DNA from: NCED01 sp035493955
GTDB taxonomy: Bacteria > Pseudomonadota > Alphaproteobacteria > Caulobacterales > Caulobacteraceae
Reading direction: 5' to 3'
Assembly (NCBI GenBank): GCA_035493955.1
Contig: DATJHI010000036.1
Span: 62,001-126,000, forward strand
DNA: 64,000 nt
A program made the translations under genes and the position numbers. How positions within the stretch are numbered: position 1 is the stretch's first letter; every line of letters begins with the position of its first letter. Below the pieces are notes generated by a model. It worked only from the letters and a program-made list of their open reading frames with translations. It searched no databases and was not told the origin of the DNA. Of this stretch, positions 1 to 9,794 are shown one piece after another.

Positions 1-379
1 CTCCAAGGTGGGTAGGTCCGTTCCCGTGTCGTCGCCGACGCCTGATCCGTCCCGTACATGGAAAAAATAAAGCGGCATCGGAGCCCATCCTGGGAACGGG
101 CGGGAGCAGCGCTACTCTCAGCCGCCGACGCCCGAACAGATGGTCAGCGGTGTCGCTTTGTACACTTTCGTACGGTCGCATCCAAGGTGGTGGTGGACGG
201 GATTTGGAGGCGCGGGCGGCGGATGACCTCCGGACCCATCCCGCTCTTTGGCCCCCATTGAAGCGGCGAGGGTCGATCATCACATAAGGTGGGCCGCGGC
301 GGCCGCCGTGCCGCCACAGGGCGGCGGTCGCTGCGGGCAAGTCGCTTGATTTCGAGGACTTCGCCCGAGGACCACGCCG
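1..379. other. Intergenic region upstream of the hsp20 gene
   Basis: No convincing gene is visible here; the short open frames are weak and overlap on both strands. The right end holds the ribosome binding site of the heat-shock gene (CGAGGA at about 365-370). A weak heat-shock-type promoter could lie near 257-288 (TTGAAG, then CACATAAG), but its 17-18 base spacer is longer than in the clear dnaK promoter at 40259-40286. A short direct repeat, TCCAAGGTGG, occurs at about 2 and 181. Confidence 0.5.
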
Positions 380-799
380 ATGACACGGCCTTTGCTGTTC
401 GATAGCCCGTTCCTGCTCGGATTCGAGCACACCCGGACCCTGATCGAGCGCGCCGCCAAGGCGGCCGCCGAGGCCTATCCGCCGTACAACGTCGAACAGA
501 ACGACGACGGCGGGGTGCGGATCAGCCTGGCGGTGGCCGGCTTCTCGCCGGACCAGCTCCAGGTCACGGTCGAGGACCGCCAACTGGTGGTCGCAGGCCG
601 GCGCGAGGGTGAAAATCGGGATGGGGCAGCCTTCCTGCACCGCGGCATCGCGGCCCGCAGCTTCATCCGGAGCTTCGTGCTGGCCGACGGGATGGAGGTG
701 ACCGCGGCCGTGCTCGAACACGGACTTCTGCACGTGGACGTGGCCCGCCCTGTCCCCAAGGCCACGGTCAAGCAAATCCCCATCCGTACGGCCGGCTGA
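380..799 (+). CDS. Hsp20 family small heat-shock protein (IbpA-like)
   Basis: Small ATP-independent holdase that binds unfolding proteins in the cytoplasm and passes them to DnaK/DnaJ. The 139 residues carry an alpha-crystallin domain at about 35-130: NVEQNDDGGVRISLAVAGF begins it, and a VEDRQLVVAGRRE-type strand and a FIRSFVLADGMEV segment follow. Length and layout match alphaproteobacterial IbpA proteins. The ATG has a CGAGGA ribosome binding site 9 bases upstream. The DUF1150 gene follows 44 bases later, a common pairing in these bacteria, so the two are probably co-transcribed. RpoH control is likely by family but no clear promoter is visible. Confidence 0.9.
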   Translation: MTRPLLFDSPFLLGFEHTRTLIERAAKAAAEAYPPYNVEQNDDGGVRISLAVAGFSPDQLQVTVEDRQLVVAGRREGENRDGAAFLHRGIAARSFIRSFVLADGMEVTAAVLEHGLLHVDVARPVPKATVKQIPIRTAG

Positions 800-843
800 A
801 CCAGCGGCCGACTACGGAGTTAGTAACCCAAGGAGGCGGTCAA

Positions 844-1113
844 ATGCTGACGCACTCTCTATCGAACGAACTCACCAGCGAAGCCTTCGCCGCGTTGGGC
901 GGCCCGGATCTCGTCTATGTGCGCGAGGTCAAGGCCAAGGAGATCCTGGGCCAGTCGGACGAGGATGCTTATGAGCGGTTCTCGGTCACCCCGGACCAGA
1001 CCCTTTACGCCCTGCACCGTGCCGACGGCGCGCGGCTAGCGGTCCTCGCCGATCGCGACCAGGCCTTCGCCGCCGCCCTCGCCCACGAACTGGCCCCGGT
1101 CTCGGTGCATTAG
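844..1113 (+). CDS. DUF1150 family protein
   Basis: Small acidic protein of 89 residues of the DUF1150 family, which sits next to hsp20 genes in many alphaproteobacteria. Recognisable parts are the LVYVREVKAKEIL segment and the LYALHRADGARLAVLADRD segment near the C terminus. A strong AGGAGG ribosome binding site precedes the ATG. No enzymatic motif is visible and the function is unknown; association with the Hsp20 chaperone is inferred from position only. Confidence 0.8.
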   Translation: MLTHSLSNELTSEAFAALGGPDLVYVREVKAKEILGQSDEDAYERFSVTPDQTLYALHRADGARLAVLADRDQAFAAALAHELAPVSVH

Positions 1114-1191
1114 GGCGGCTCCGGGCGGACGTGGCCGAATCGGCTCATTGGTGAGACGCTGCGCCACGTCTTCCAAGCCCAAAGGCCGATC

Positions 1192-1587
1192 ATGCGCCGT
1201 AGCCTGATGCTCGCCCTCGTCCTGGTCCCGGTCCTGGCGGCGGCAGCCGCGGCGAGTGCGGAGGAGAAGAAGAAGGGCGGCGGCGAGTCGTTCCTGCAGT
1301 TCCCCGGAATGGTCGCCACGATGAATGCGAACGGCGCCCGTCGCGGGGTCCTGTCGGTGGAAATGGGCTTGGATGTCCCCGACGGGGGGTTGCGGGAGCG
1401 GGCGGCCGCGCTGCAGCCCCGCCTGCGCGATTCCTACCTGCGCTATCTGATGACCTACGCCGCCGGCCTCCCTCCTGGCGCGCCGCCCAATCCCGACGCC
1501 ATCAGCGTGGCGTTGCAGCGCGCCACCGACGCGACGCTGGGCAGGCCCGGAGCCAAGCTGCTGCTCGGATCCATCCTGGAGAACTGA
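1192..1587 (+). CDS. Small exported protein with a FliL-like layout
   Basis: A 131-residue protein with a clear Sec signal peptide (MRRSLMLALVLVPVLAAAA, cleavage near ASA-EE at about 22-23). It is followed by a Lys/Gly-rich stretch and a domain that begins FLQFPGMVATMNANGARRG and ends GAKLLLGSILEN. The strand-helix-strand pattern, with the SVEMGLDVPD and LRERAAALQPRLRDSYLRYL segments, resembles the periplasmic domain of FliL. Similarity is weak by eye, so the FliL relation is an inference. It stands alone between DUF1150 and the convergent ptsN. Confidence 0.6.
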   Translation: MRRSLMLALVLVPVLAAAAAASAEEKKKGGGESFLQFPGMVATMNANGARRGVLSVEMGLDVPDGGLRERAAALQPRLRDSYLRYLMTYAAGLPPGAPPNPDAISVALQRATDATLGRPGAKLLLGSILEN

Positions 1588-1624
1588 GCACCGCGCCTTC
1601 GAGAGAGAGGAGAAGACGTCGGCC

Positions 1625-2089
1625 TTACGCCGCCGAGGTCTCGGCCTCCTGCACCAGCAGGGCATAGATGGCGTCTGCCGACCGGGCCTGGCGCAGGCGC
1701 TGGCGAACCTCCGCCCGGCGCAACAGGCGCGACACCCGGGCCATGGCCCGCAGGTGTTCGGAGCCGGCCTCTTCGGGGGCGAACAGGGCGAACAACAGAT
1801 CGACCGGCTGGTCGTCCACCGCCTCGAAAGCCACGGGAGCCTCGAGGCGGACGAACACGCCGCGTATCCGCGTCAGACCCTTCAACCGGGCGTGGGGAAC
1901 CGCCACCCCATGGCCCACGCCGGTGGAGCCCAGTTGTTCGCGGTCGCACAGGGCGTCGAGGATCTGACTCGCATCGAGACCAAAGTTGCGGGCGCCCAGG
2001 TCGGCCGCCGCCGCCAGGGCCTGGCGCTTGTTCGCCGCTCCGCTGCGATAGGCGATCGCCTCACGATCCAGCCAGTCACCGATATCCAT
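1625..2089 (-). CDS. ptsN: Nitrogen PTS IIA protein PtsN
   Basis: EIIA-Ntr, the end acceptor of the nitrogen-related phosphotransferase chain (PtsP-PtsO-PtsN); it acts as a cytoplasmic regulator and not as a sugar importer. The 154 residues show the IIA-2 fold, and the phosphorylated His lies in GHGVAVPHARL (about residue 66). The conserved VDLLFALFAPEEAGSEHL segment follows. It is the last gene of the lptC-lptA-lptB-rpoN-hpf-ptsN series, the usual order in Proteobacteria. It lies 76 bases after hpf. Confidence 0.93.
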   Translation of the reverse strand: MDIGDWLDREAIAYRSGAANKRQALAAAADLGARNFGLDASQILDALCDREQLGSTGVGHGVAVPHARLKGLTRIRGVFVRLEAPVAFEAVDDQPVDLLFALFAPEEAGSEHLRAMARVSRLLRRAEVRQRLRQARSADAIYALLVQEAETSAA

Positions 2090-2165
2090 AGGTCTCGAGT
2101 CCTCGTCCGCCCCAGCTCGGGGGTTGGGCCCTGTACCGCGCGAATGCGACAGTCGGCGCCGCGGA

Positions 2166-2831
2166 TCAAGAGGCGATTGGTCTCGCCGCGGTTCCGCGGG
2201 TGCGTTCAGGGTCTATCCAGCCGATATTGCCGTCAGGACGCCGGTAGACCACCGACAGGCCGCCGTGGGCGGCGTTGCGGAACATCACCATCGGCGCGTC
2301 GATCAGGTCGAGGTCCATCACCGCCATCGACACGGTCATGGTCTTCACCGCGGCCGAGGTCTCGGCGATGATCGCCGCCGAGGGCGCTCCGGCCCCGGCC
2401 GAGCCGTCGGACCCCCATTCCCCGTCGACTAGGTCGTCGTCCTCCGCCGGCGCGCGCAGCACCATATAGGCGGCGGCCTCCGACTGCCGGGCGCCGCCGG
2501 GGTCCTGGTGATGGTTCTTCAGCCGGCGCTTGTATCGGCGCACGCGGGTCTCGACCTTGGTGAGGGCGATATCGAAGGCGGCGTGGGCGTCGCCGCCCAG
2601 GCCACGGGCGACGATGTGCTGGCCTGACGCCAGCACCAGGATCACGTCGACGCAGAACTGATGCCCGTCCCGGCTCACCACCACTTCGGCGCTGCCGCCG
2701 CGCTCGAAGTATTTGCCCACGCCGGCGGTCAGCTCCTCCTCGATGCGAAGGCGCAAGGCCTCCCCGAGGGCGACGTGCTTGCCCGAGACTTGGACGTTCA
2801 TGGTGGCGCTGGTGGGGGTCATCAGGGTCAT
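2166..2831 (-). CDS. hpf: Long-form ribosome hibernation promoting factor HPF
   Basis: Binds the 30S decoding centre and dimerises ribosomes to 100S particles in stationary phase. The N-terminal S30AE domain (about residues 11-110, starting MNVQVSGKHVALGEAL) contains the basic segment KVETRVRRYKRRLKNHH. After a linker, the C-terminal dimerisation domain (about 160-215) reads VMDLDLIDAPMVMFRN and VVYRRPDGNIGWIDP. At 221 residues it is the long form. The start at 2831 has an AGGCGG site; the Met at 2801 is the other possible start. It lies between rpoN and ptsN, as expected. Confidence 0.93.
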   Translation of the reverse strand: MTLMTPTSATMNVQVSGKHVALGEALRLRIEEELTAGVGKYFERGGSAEVVVSRDGHQFCVDVILVLASGQHIVARGLGGDAHAAFDIALTKVETRVRRYKRRLKNHHQDPGGARQSEAAAYMVLRAPAEDDDLVDGEWGSDGSAGAGAPSAAIIAETSAAVKTMTVSMAVMDLDLIDAPMVMFRNAAHGGLSVVYRRPDGNIGWIDPERTRGTAARPIAS

Positions 2832-3025
2832 TGCGTGTCCGCCTGTTTCCAGATGTCAACCGGGCCGGCCCCTTGTCGCCGCCTTCAGGAACGAGGACGT
2901 CATGGCCTGCCCGGTAACTGTGCAACGCATCCTTGGGGACCGGGGTTCAGCCCCTGGGACGCACAAATGATCATATCTCCAAAAATCCGGCAGGGGGGCC
3001 TAAACGGCGCCTGAACGGCTTCGGT

Positions 3026-4570
3026 TCAACACGCTTGCTTGATCTGGCGTCGGCGCTCGACCGACGAGGGGATGCGCATGGCCTCCCGGTATTTGGCGAC
3101 GGTGCGCCGGGCGATGTCGATCCCCGTCTCCTTGAGGATGTCGACGATGCGGTCGTCGGACATCACGTCCTCGCCCATGCCTTCGCCGTCGATCAGGACC
3201 TTGATCTTGTGGCGGACGGCCTCCGCCGAATGGGCCTCCCCGCCGTCCATGGCCGCGATCGAGGAGGTGAAGAAGAACTTGAGCTCGAACACCCCTCGCG
3301 GGGTGGCCATGTATTTGTTGGAGGTGACCCGGCTGACGGTGGATTCGTGCATGCCGATGGCGTCGGCCACGGTCCGCAGGTTCAGCGGGCGCAGGTGTTC
3401 GATCCCGAAGGCGAGGAAGGCGTCCTGCTGGCGGACGATCTCGCTGGCCACCTTGAGGATGGTCTTGGCGCGTTGGTCCAGACTCTTCACCAGCCAGCTC
3501 GCCTGGGCCATGCAGTCGGAGACGAAGGTCTTGTCCGCATCGTTGCGGGCCGCGCTGGCGACCTGGGCATGGTAGCGCTGGTCGATCAGAAGCCGGGGCA
3601 GGGTGTCGCTGTTGAGGTCCACCCGCCAGGCGCCCTGGGCGTCCTCGCGCACATAGACGTCGGGAATCACCGCCTGGATCGGTTCGCTCCCGAAGGCGGC
3701 GCCGGGACGGGGGGTCAGCGAACGGATCTCGCCGATCATTTCGCGCAGGTCTTCGTCGTCCACCCCGCAGGCGCGCCGCAGACCGGCGAGATCGCGGCGG
3801 GCGAGCAGTTCCAGGTTGTCCAGCAGGGCGGCCATGGCCGGGTCGTAGCGGTTGCGGTCCTTCAGCTGGATGGCCAGGCATTCCGGCACGCTGCGGGCGA
3901 ACACGCCCACCGGTTCGAAAGCCTGTAGCCGGACCAGCACGGTCTCGACCCGCGCCTCCTCGCAACCCAGCCTTTCGGCGACCTCCGCCAGTTCGGCGCG
4001 CAGGTAGCCGCCCTCGTCGACACCGTCGATCAGCACCCCGGCGATCGCGCGGTCGATCGCGTCCATCGCGGTGGCGCTGAGCTGGTCGTGCAGATGTTCG
4101 GGCAGGGTCTTGTCGCGGGTCAGCGCCCCCTCGAGGCCCTCGCCGTCGGTGTCGAAGGAGCCGCTCTTGCCGCCGGCGCGGGACCAGTCGATGGCCCCTC
4201 CGGCGTCAGCGGCCTGATAGCCGGCCTCGGCCGCCGCGCCGGTGTCCCCGGCGTCGCCCGTCGCCCGGTCTCCCGGGGAGGCGTCGGCGTAAAGGTCGTC
4301 GTGGCGAGCGTCGATCTCGGCTTCCGCGGCGCCGCCGGGGGCAAAGTCGGCCCCGGCGTCGAAATCCGATTCGGCGCGGTCGTCGTTGCGTTCGGGCTCG
4401 GCGGCGTCCGCCTCTTCGCGGGCGAGCAGCGGATTACGCTCCAGCTCGCCCTCGACATAGGTTTCGAGTTCGAGATTCGACAGCTGCAACAGCTTGATCG
4501 CCTGTTGCAGTTGCGGCGTGATGACCAGACTCTGGCCCTGCCGGATTTCCAGTCGTGCACCGAGCGCCAC
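3026..4570 (-). CDS. rpoN: RNA polymerase sigma-54 factor RpoN
   Basis: Sigma factor for -24/-12 promoters, which need an AAA+ activator; in Caulobacter it drives flagellar and stalk genes. Region I is the Gln/Leu-rich N terminus (QSLVITPQLQQAIKLLQLSNLE). An acidic region II covers about residues 55-150, the core-binding domain follows, and the RpoN box RRTVAKYREAMRIPSSVERR lies near the C terminus. The length of 514 residues is normal. The gene follows lptB with a 186-base gap that may hold its own promoter. The TacA-like activator at 58826-60310 could be one of its partners. Confidence 0.97.
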   Translation of the reverse strand: MALGARLEIRQGQSLVITPQLQQAIKLLQLSNLELETYVEGELERNPLLAREEADAAEPERNDDRAESDFDAGADFAPGGAAEAEIDARHDDLYADASPGDRATGDAGDTGAAAEAGYQAADAGGAIDWSRAGGKSGSFDTDGEGLEGALTRDKTLPEHLHDQLSATAMDAIDRAIAGVLIDGVDEGGYLRAELAEVAERLGCEEARVETVLVRLQAFEPVGVFARSVPECLAIQLKDRNRYDPAMAALLDNLELLARRDLAGLRRACGVDDEDLREMIGEIRSLTPRPGAAFGSEPIQAVIPDVYVREDAQGAWRVDLNSDTLPRLLIDQRYHAQVASAARNDADKTFVSDCMAQASWLVKSLDQRAKTILKVASEIVRQQDAFLAFGIEHLRPLNLRTVADAIGMHESTVSRVTSNKYMATPRGVFELKFFFTSSIAAMDGGEAHSAEAVRHKIKVLIDGEGMGEDVMSDDRIVDILKETGIDIARRTVAKYREAMRIPSSVERRRQIKQAC

Positions 4571-4756
4571 GCGCGGCCCCCCTTTGGCCTAAGTCTTGCA
4601 GCGACCTTAGGCCCGATCTGGAACCGATCCGTTAATGGGATGAACTTTAAGGGCGCCCCTAATCCGCAAGCGCGGGGCAGCTTCCCGGCCTCCGTCGACG
4701 CGCGGGAGCAGGCCTCTCGATAGTCGCGTGGAAGGCGAAGAGGGGTGCGTCGCCGC

Positions 4757-5559
<803 letters not shown>

Positions 5560-5563
<4 letters not shown>

Positions 5564-6180
5564 GGCTTGGCCGCCGGGGCGGCGTTCTGCCCCTGGTAGA
5601 ACACCCCGCGCACCCGCTTCTGTCCGCGGCCCGGGGTCGTGGAGACCAGGGTGGAATGGTTGGTCACGGTGTCGATGGTCAGCCGGTCGCCCTGGACCAC
5701 GTTCTTGTCCTGCACCAGCACCACATTGCCGGTCATGACGATCTGGTTGGCGGCCGCCTCATAGGTGGCGTGGTCGCCGCGGGCGTTCTGCTGTTGGGTG
5801 ACGTAATAGACCGGTCCCTCGGCCTCCATCCGCTGGATCGACCCGAAGCCGGCGCCGAGGCCGCCTGGGGCGGCGCCGGAGGCGGGAGCCGCGCCCGGGG
5901 GCGCCGAGCTCTTGGCGAAATACACCGTCAGCAGCGGGGCCCGCAGGCGGTTGGTTCCCTGGATCGCCTCGACATTGCCTTTCCAGACGGCGCGGTTCTC
6001 GGAATTGACCACTTCGAGTTCGTCGGCGCTGATGTCGATGGGGCCGCTGCCGGCTCCGAAGATCGGCGCCGGGCGTGCGGCCGCCTGGGCCGCGGCGGGC
6101 AGGGGACGGGCGTCCGCGACGGCCGTCACCAGGGCCCCCAACGCCAACAGCGCCGCCGTACGTTTGACCAGCCGTCTCAT
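5560..6180 (-). CDS. lptA: Periplasmic LPS bridge protein LptA
   Basis: Periplasmic component of the lipopolysaccharide bridge between LptC and LptD. The 206 residues start with a signal peptide (MRRLVKRTAALLALGALVTAVADA). An OstA-like domain follows, starting near GPIDISADELEVVNSENRAVWKGNVEAIQG and continuing through VVLVQDKNVVQGDRLTIDT. A Pro/Ala/Gly-rich insert lies at about 95-112 (SSAPPGAAPASGAAPGG). It overlaps lptB by four bases and follows lptC by 51 bases. Confidence 0.94.
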
Positions 6181-6231
6181 GCTCGACCCAGTTCCCTTGG
6201 TCCACGCCCGCCGTTGTCGCCGGCGCAGCCT

Positions 6232-6891
6232 TCATCGGTTCTCGATATGCGTCTTTACGCCGCCCGCGAAGGTCACGCGCGCGCCGCTCTCATGCACGGC
6301 ATAGGACGAAGCGGCGATCCGGCCAAGGGGGCCTTGCCCGCTGACGTCCTTTTGGCCGGTGACGACGCCCGCCCGGGTGTCCACCGAAGCCTGGGCCGAA
6401 CGGAAGGCCGAGCCCCGTCCGTCCTGCAACAGGACCCCGCCCACGAGCTCCAGCATCTTGGTGTCCTCGCGGTAGACGCCCCTGCCGCCCGCGACCTTGA
6501 CCGGCTGCTTGCCGCCCGAATCCAGCATCATGCCGGGGGCGTGCAGATTGACGATGTTGTTGTCCTTCACGTCGCGCACGGCGTCCGTGGCGGTGAGCTG
6601 GAACGACCGGCCCTTGGAATCGCGCCCATAGAACTTGGGGTTGGTCATGTGGATGGCGCTGGTGGCGGCGGTCACGTCTAGCTGGCGGGCGGAGAGGAAG
6701 GCGCGCAGCCCCACCCAGGCCGCGACCGCCAGCACGATGGCCAGCATGGTCCAAGGCAGGACCCGGCGATAGAAGCCGATCCGCTTCGAACGCCGCTTCC
6801 AGCGCTCCATTTCGGCGGCGCGCCTCTGCGCCGCGGCGGCGGCCAGGGCCGGGCGGGCCTTTCCTTCACCCTCGGTCAGTTCGGCGGCCAT
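6232..6891 (-). CDS. lptC: LPS export protein LptC
   Basis: Single-pass inner-membrane protein that hands lipopolysaccharide from LptB2FG to LptA. A basic cytoplasmic stretch (about 20-45, RWKRRSKRIGFYRR) leads into one membrane helix (VLPWTMLAIVLAVAAWVGL). A periplasmic beta-jellyroll follows, with NPKFYGRDSKGRSFQLTA, the usual LptC segment. The 219 residues match alphaproteobacterial LptC. It lies 13 bases after rnd and 51 before lptA. Confidence 0.92.
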   Translation of the reverse strand: MAAELTEGEGKARPALAAAAAQRRAAEMERWKRRSKRIGFYRRVLPWTMLAIVLAVAAWVGLRAFLSARQLDVTAATSAIHMTNPKFYGRDSKGRSFQLTATDAVRDVKDNNIVNLHAPGMMLDSGGKQPVKVAGGRGVYREDTKMLELVGGVLLQDGRGSAFRSAQASVDTRAGVVTGQKDVSGQGPLGRIAASSYAVHESGARVTFAGGVKTHIENR

Positions 6892-6904
6892 CGAGTTCCA
6901 GCGT

Positions 6905-7516
6905 TCAACTGTGGGCGAAGATGTCGGCGTCTTCCCAGCCCGCCACGTCGAGCCGGGCGCGCCAGGGCAGGAAGTCGAAACAGGCCTGGGCCATGTCCAT
7001 GCGGCCCTCCCGCGCCAGCATCACGTCCAGCTTCGCCTTCAAGGCATGAAGGTGGAGGACGTCGGCGGCGGCGTAGGCCTGCTGCTCGGGGGAGAGGTCG
7101 GCCGCACCCCAGTCGGAGCTCTGCTGCGCCTTGGACATGTCGACGCCGATCAGTTCGCGGGCGAGGTCCTTCAGCCCGTGGCGGTCCGTGTAGGTGCGGG
7201 CCAGACGCGAGGCGATCTTGGTGCAGTAGACCGGCCACGTCCGCACCCCGAGATTGAGCTCGAACATGCCGATGTCGAACCGGCCGAAGTGGAAGATCTT
7301 CAGCACGTCCGGGTCAGCCATCAACCGTTTCAGGTTGGGCGCGTCGTAGGGCGCCTTCAGCTGCACGAGGTGGGCGTCGCCATCCCCGGCCGAAAGCTGG
7401 ACCACGCACAGCCGATCGCGCCCCAGCCTCAGACCCATGGTCTCGGAGTCCACCGCCACCGAGGCGCCGAAACTCAAGGATGCCGGGAGGTCGCCGTGGT
7501 GGATGTGAACGGCCAA
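6905..7516 (-). CDS. rnd: Ribonuclease D, short form with the exonuclease domain only
   Basis: 3'-5' exoribonuclease of the DEDDy type, used in tRNA 3' maturation. The conserved acidic residues are in AVDSETMG, FHFGRFD and YAAADVLHLHAL (with the Tyr of DEDDy). At 203 residues it has only the catalytic domain and lacks the HRDC domains of E. coli RNase D, which is the common form in this class. It is the first gene of the leftward lptC series. Confidence 0.92.
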   Translation of the reverse strand: MAVHIHHGDLPASLSFGASVAVDSETMGLRLGRDRLCVVQLSAGDGDAHLVQLKAPYDAPNLKRLMADPDVLKIFHFGRFDIGMFELNLGVRTWPVYCTKIASRLARTYTDRHGLKDLARELIGVDMSKAQQSSDWGAADLSPEQQAYAAADVLHLHALKAKLDVMLAREGRMDMAQACFDFLPWRARLDVAGWEDADIFAHS

Positions 7517-7695
7517 GGGATGGGTCTTTCCTGCAGGAAACGCGTCTCGCCGATGTATCGGCGGGGCTCAGGCGTCCGTCAATGCGGGAGCGGGCGCGTC
7601 AGCGTCGCGGGCGGACCGGCGGCCGCGCCCGGACGGAGCGGGTCCATCCAGGCGCGGCGCGCGATCGGCGCCCAACCCAGCGCCTCTTTCAGTGT

Positions 7696-7782
<87 letters not shown>

Positions 7783-7924
7783 CGATCCAAGTCACGCAGG
7801 ATCGAGGGGGCGGACACTTAAGGCGCAAGCGGCGGCCGGTCAATGGCGAGCTCGCGTTGCGTCGCGGTGCGCCTTCGTCTATCCGGACGCAGGCGTTTTC
7901 GCGCAGATTTGGGACCGAACAGAG

Positions 7925-8893
7925 ATGCAGGGACTGGTCACCGTCTTCGGCGGTACGGGCTTTGTCGGGCGCTATGCGGTGCGCGCCCTGGCTCGGGACG
8001 GCTGGCGCGTCCGCGTGGCCATCCGCCAGCCCAACCTCGCGCCGGAACTGCGGGTCATGGGCGATGTCGGCCAGATCGAGCTGACCCAGGCCAATGTCCG
8101 AGTCCCGTCCTCGGTGGAGCAGGCGCTGGACGGGGCGGCCGCCTGCGTCAATCTGGTTGGGGGCGGACTCTACCAGCGGGGACCCCAGACCTTCGAGGCC
8201 CTGCTCGCGGCGGCTCCCCGGGCCATGGCCGAAGCCTGTGTCCGCCAGGGGGTGGGCCGGTTGGTGCATGTCTCGGCCATCGGCGCCGACGCCGATTCGG
8301 CGTCGAAATACGCCCGGGCCAAGGCCCGGGGCGAGACGGCCGTGCGCGCGGCGGTCCCCGCGGCCACGGTGGTCCGGCCTTCGATCGTGTTCGGCCCGGA
8401 GGACGATTTCTTCAACCGCTTCGCCGGGATGGCGGCCATGGCCCCGGCCCTGCCGCTGATCGGCGGCGGCGGAACCCGCTTCCAGCCGGTCTACGCCGGC
8501 GACGTGGGAGCTGCGATCGCCGCCGCCCTGGCCGATCCGGCTGCGGCGGGCCGGACCTACGAGCTGGGCGGGCCAGGGGTCTACAGCTTCCGCCAGTTGA
8601 TGGAGGTCGTGCTGAAGGAGACCTGCCGCAAACGTCCGCTGGTTCCGGTCCCCTTCGGAATCGCCAAGCTCCTGGGCGTCGCCGGCGACATGGCCGGCGT
8701 CCTGCCGATCGCGCCGCCGATCACCAGCGATCAGGTCGAACTGCTGAAGCGTGACAACGTCGCCGAGCATGGCCTGCCGGGGCTGGCCGAACTGGGGGTG
8801 TCGCCGACGCCGCTGGAGGCGGTGCTGCCCACCTATCTGTGGGCCTTCCGCAAGGGCGGCCAGTTCGCTCAGCCTCAGACCGGCGCTGTCTAG
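7925..8893 (+). CDS. NDUFA9-like NAD(P)-binding oxidoreductase (atypical SDR)
   Basis: A protein of 322 residues with an N-terminal Rossmann site, VFGGTGFVGRYAVRAL. The body is typical of the NDUFA9/complex I 39-kDa-like short-chain dehydrogenases of alphaproteobacteria (CVNLVGGGLYQRGPQTFE, VHVSAIGADADSASKYARAKARGE, FGPEDDFFNRFAGMAAMAP). In mitochondria the relative is a complex I subunit; the bacterial role is less clear and may concern quinone or membrane redox. The ATG at 7925 follows AACAGAG and is the first one in line with the Rossmann motif. Its neighbours give no pathway hint. Confidence 0.85.
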   Translation: MQGLVTVFGGTGFVGRYAVRALARDGWRVRVAIRQPNLAPELRVMGDVGQIELTQANVRVPSSVEQALDGAAACVNLVGGGLYQRGPQTFEALLAAAPRAMAEACVRQGVGRLVHVSAIGADADSASKYARAKARGETAVRAAVPAATVVRPSIVFGPEDDFFNRFAGMAAMAPALPLIGGGGTRFQPVYAGDVGAAIAAALADPAAAGRTYELGGPGVYSFRQLMEVVLKETCRKRPLVPVPFGIAKLLGVAGDMAGVLPIAPPITSDQVELLKRDNVAEHGLPGLAELGVSPTPLEAVLPTYLWAFRKGGQFAQPQTGAV

Positions 8894-8927
8894 CAGCCGC
8901 AGCCGGCGCCCGCCCCTTGGCGGCGAC

Positions 8928-9725
8928 TCAGCGCGCGAAGGTCAGCAGCGCCAATCCGGCCGCGCCCACCAGGATTCGCCAGATGGCGAAGGGCCAGAAG
9001 CCGTGGCGGGAGACCAGGTCGAGGAACATCTTGATCCCGGCCATGGCCACCACGAACGAGACCACGAACCCGACGGCGATCAGGGCCGCCCCGTGGCTGC
9101 CGAGGGCGCCGCGGTTTTCGTAGAGATCCAAGGCCGTCGCCCCGAACATGGTCGGGATGGCGAGGAAGAAGGAGAACTCGGCCGCCGCCCGCTTTTCGCA
9201 GCCGAGCAGCAGGCCGCCGGCGATGGTCGCGCCTGAACGGGAAACCCCGGGGATCATGGCCAGGCATTGCACCACCCCGACGCCGAAGGCGGTGGGGAGC
9301 GGAATGGCGAAGGCGTCCCGCCAGCGGCCGTCACGGCCCAGCCGGTCCAGGCCCAGGAGGGCGAGGCCGCCGAGCATCAGCGACCAGCAGATCAGACGGG
9401 GACTTTCGAACAGGACCGTCTTGATGAAGTGGTGCAGCAGCACCCCGACCACCGCCGCCGGCAGGAAGGCGATGAGGATGCTCAAAACGAACTTGCGCGC
9501 AACGGGATCGTGCGGCAGCCGCAGGAAGATGTTCCAGAACCGGGAGAAATAGAGGGTGATCACCGCCAGGATCGCCCCAAGTTGGATCGCCACGACGAAG
9601 GTGTCCCAGGAGGCGCTGAGACCCAGGGCCTGCTTGGCCAGCAGCAGGTGGCCGGTGGACGACACCGGTATGAACTCGGTCAGTCCCTCGAGGACACCCA
9701 GCAGCACCGCATAAAACCAGTCCAT
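8928..9725 (-). CDS. uppP: Undecaprenyl-diphosphatase UppP (BacA)
   Basis: Membrane phosphatase that recycles undecaprenyl diphosphate to the monophosphate carrier for peptidoglycan and O-antigen synthesis; it also gives bacitracin resistance. The two hallmark segments are EGLTEFIPVSSTGHLLLA (residues about 13-30) and MIPGVSRSGATIAGGLLLG. Several further hydrophobic helices fill the 265 residues. It is divergent from gltD across a 222-base region containing a large inverted repeat. Confidence 0.96.
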   Translation of the reverse strand: MDWFYAVLLGVLEGLTEFIPVSSTGHLLLAKQALGLSASWDTFVVAIQLGAILAVITLYFSRFWNIFLRLPHDPVARKFVLSILIAFLPAAVVGVLLHHFIKTVLFESPRLICWSLMLGGLALLGLDRLGRDGRWRDAFAIPLPTAFGVGVVQCLAMIPGVSRSGATIAGGLLLGCEKRAAAEFSFFLAIPTMFGATALDLYENRGALGSHGAALIAVGFVVSFVVAMAGIKMFLDLVSRHGFWPFAIWRILVGAAGLALLTFAR

Positions 9726-9794
9726 GTCACGCCTCGAATGGGGGTCCGGCCGGAGATGACTCCCGATGGGGTTAATAGAGAGTTAGTCCAGAAT

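Noticed and set aside
58..261. Small reading frame starting MEKIKRHRSPSWER
   Set aside because: No ribosome site, odd composition and an overlapping frame on the other strand; no domain is recognisable.
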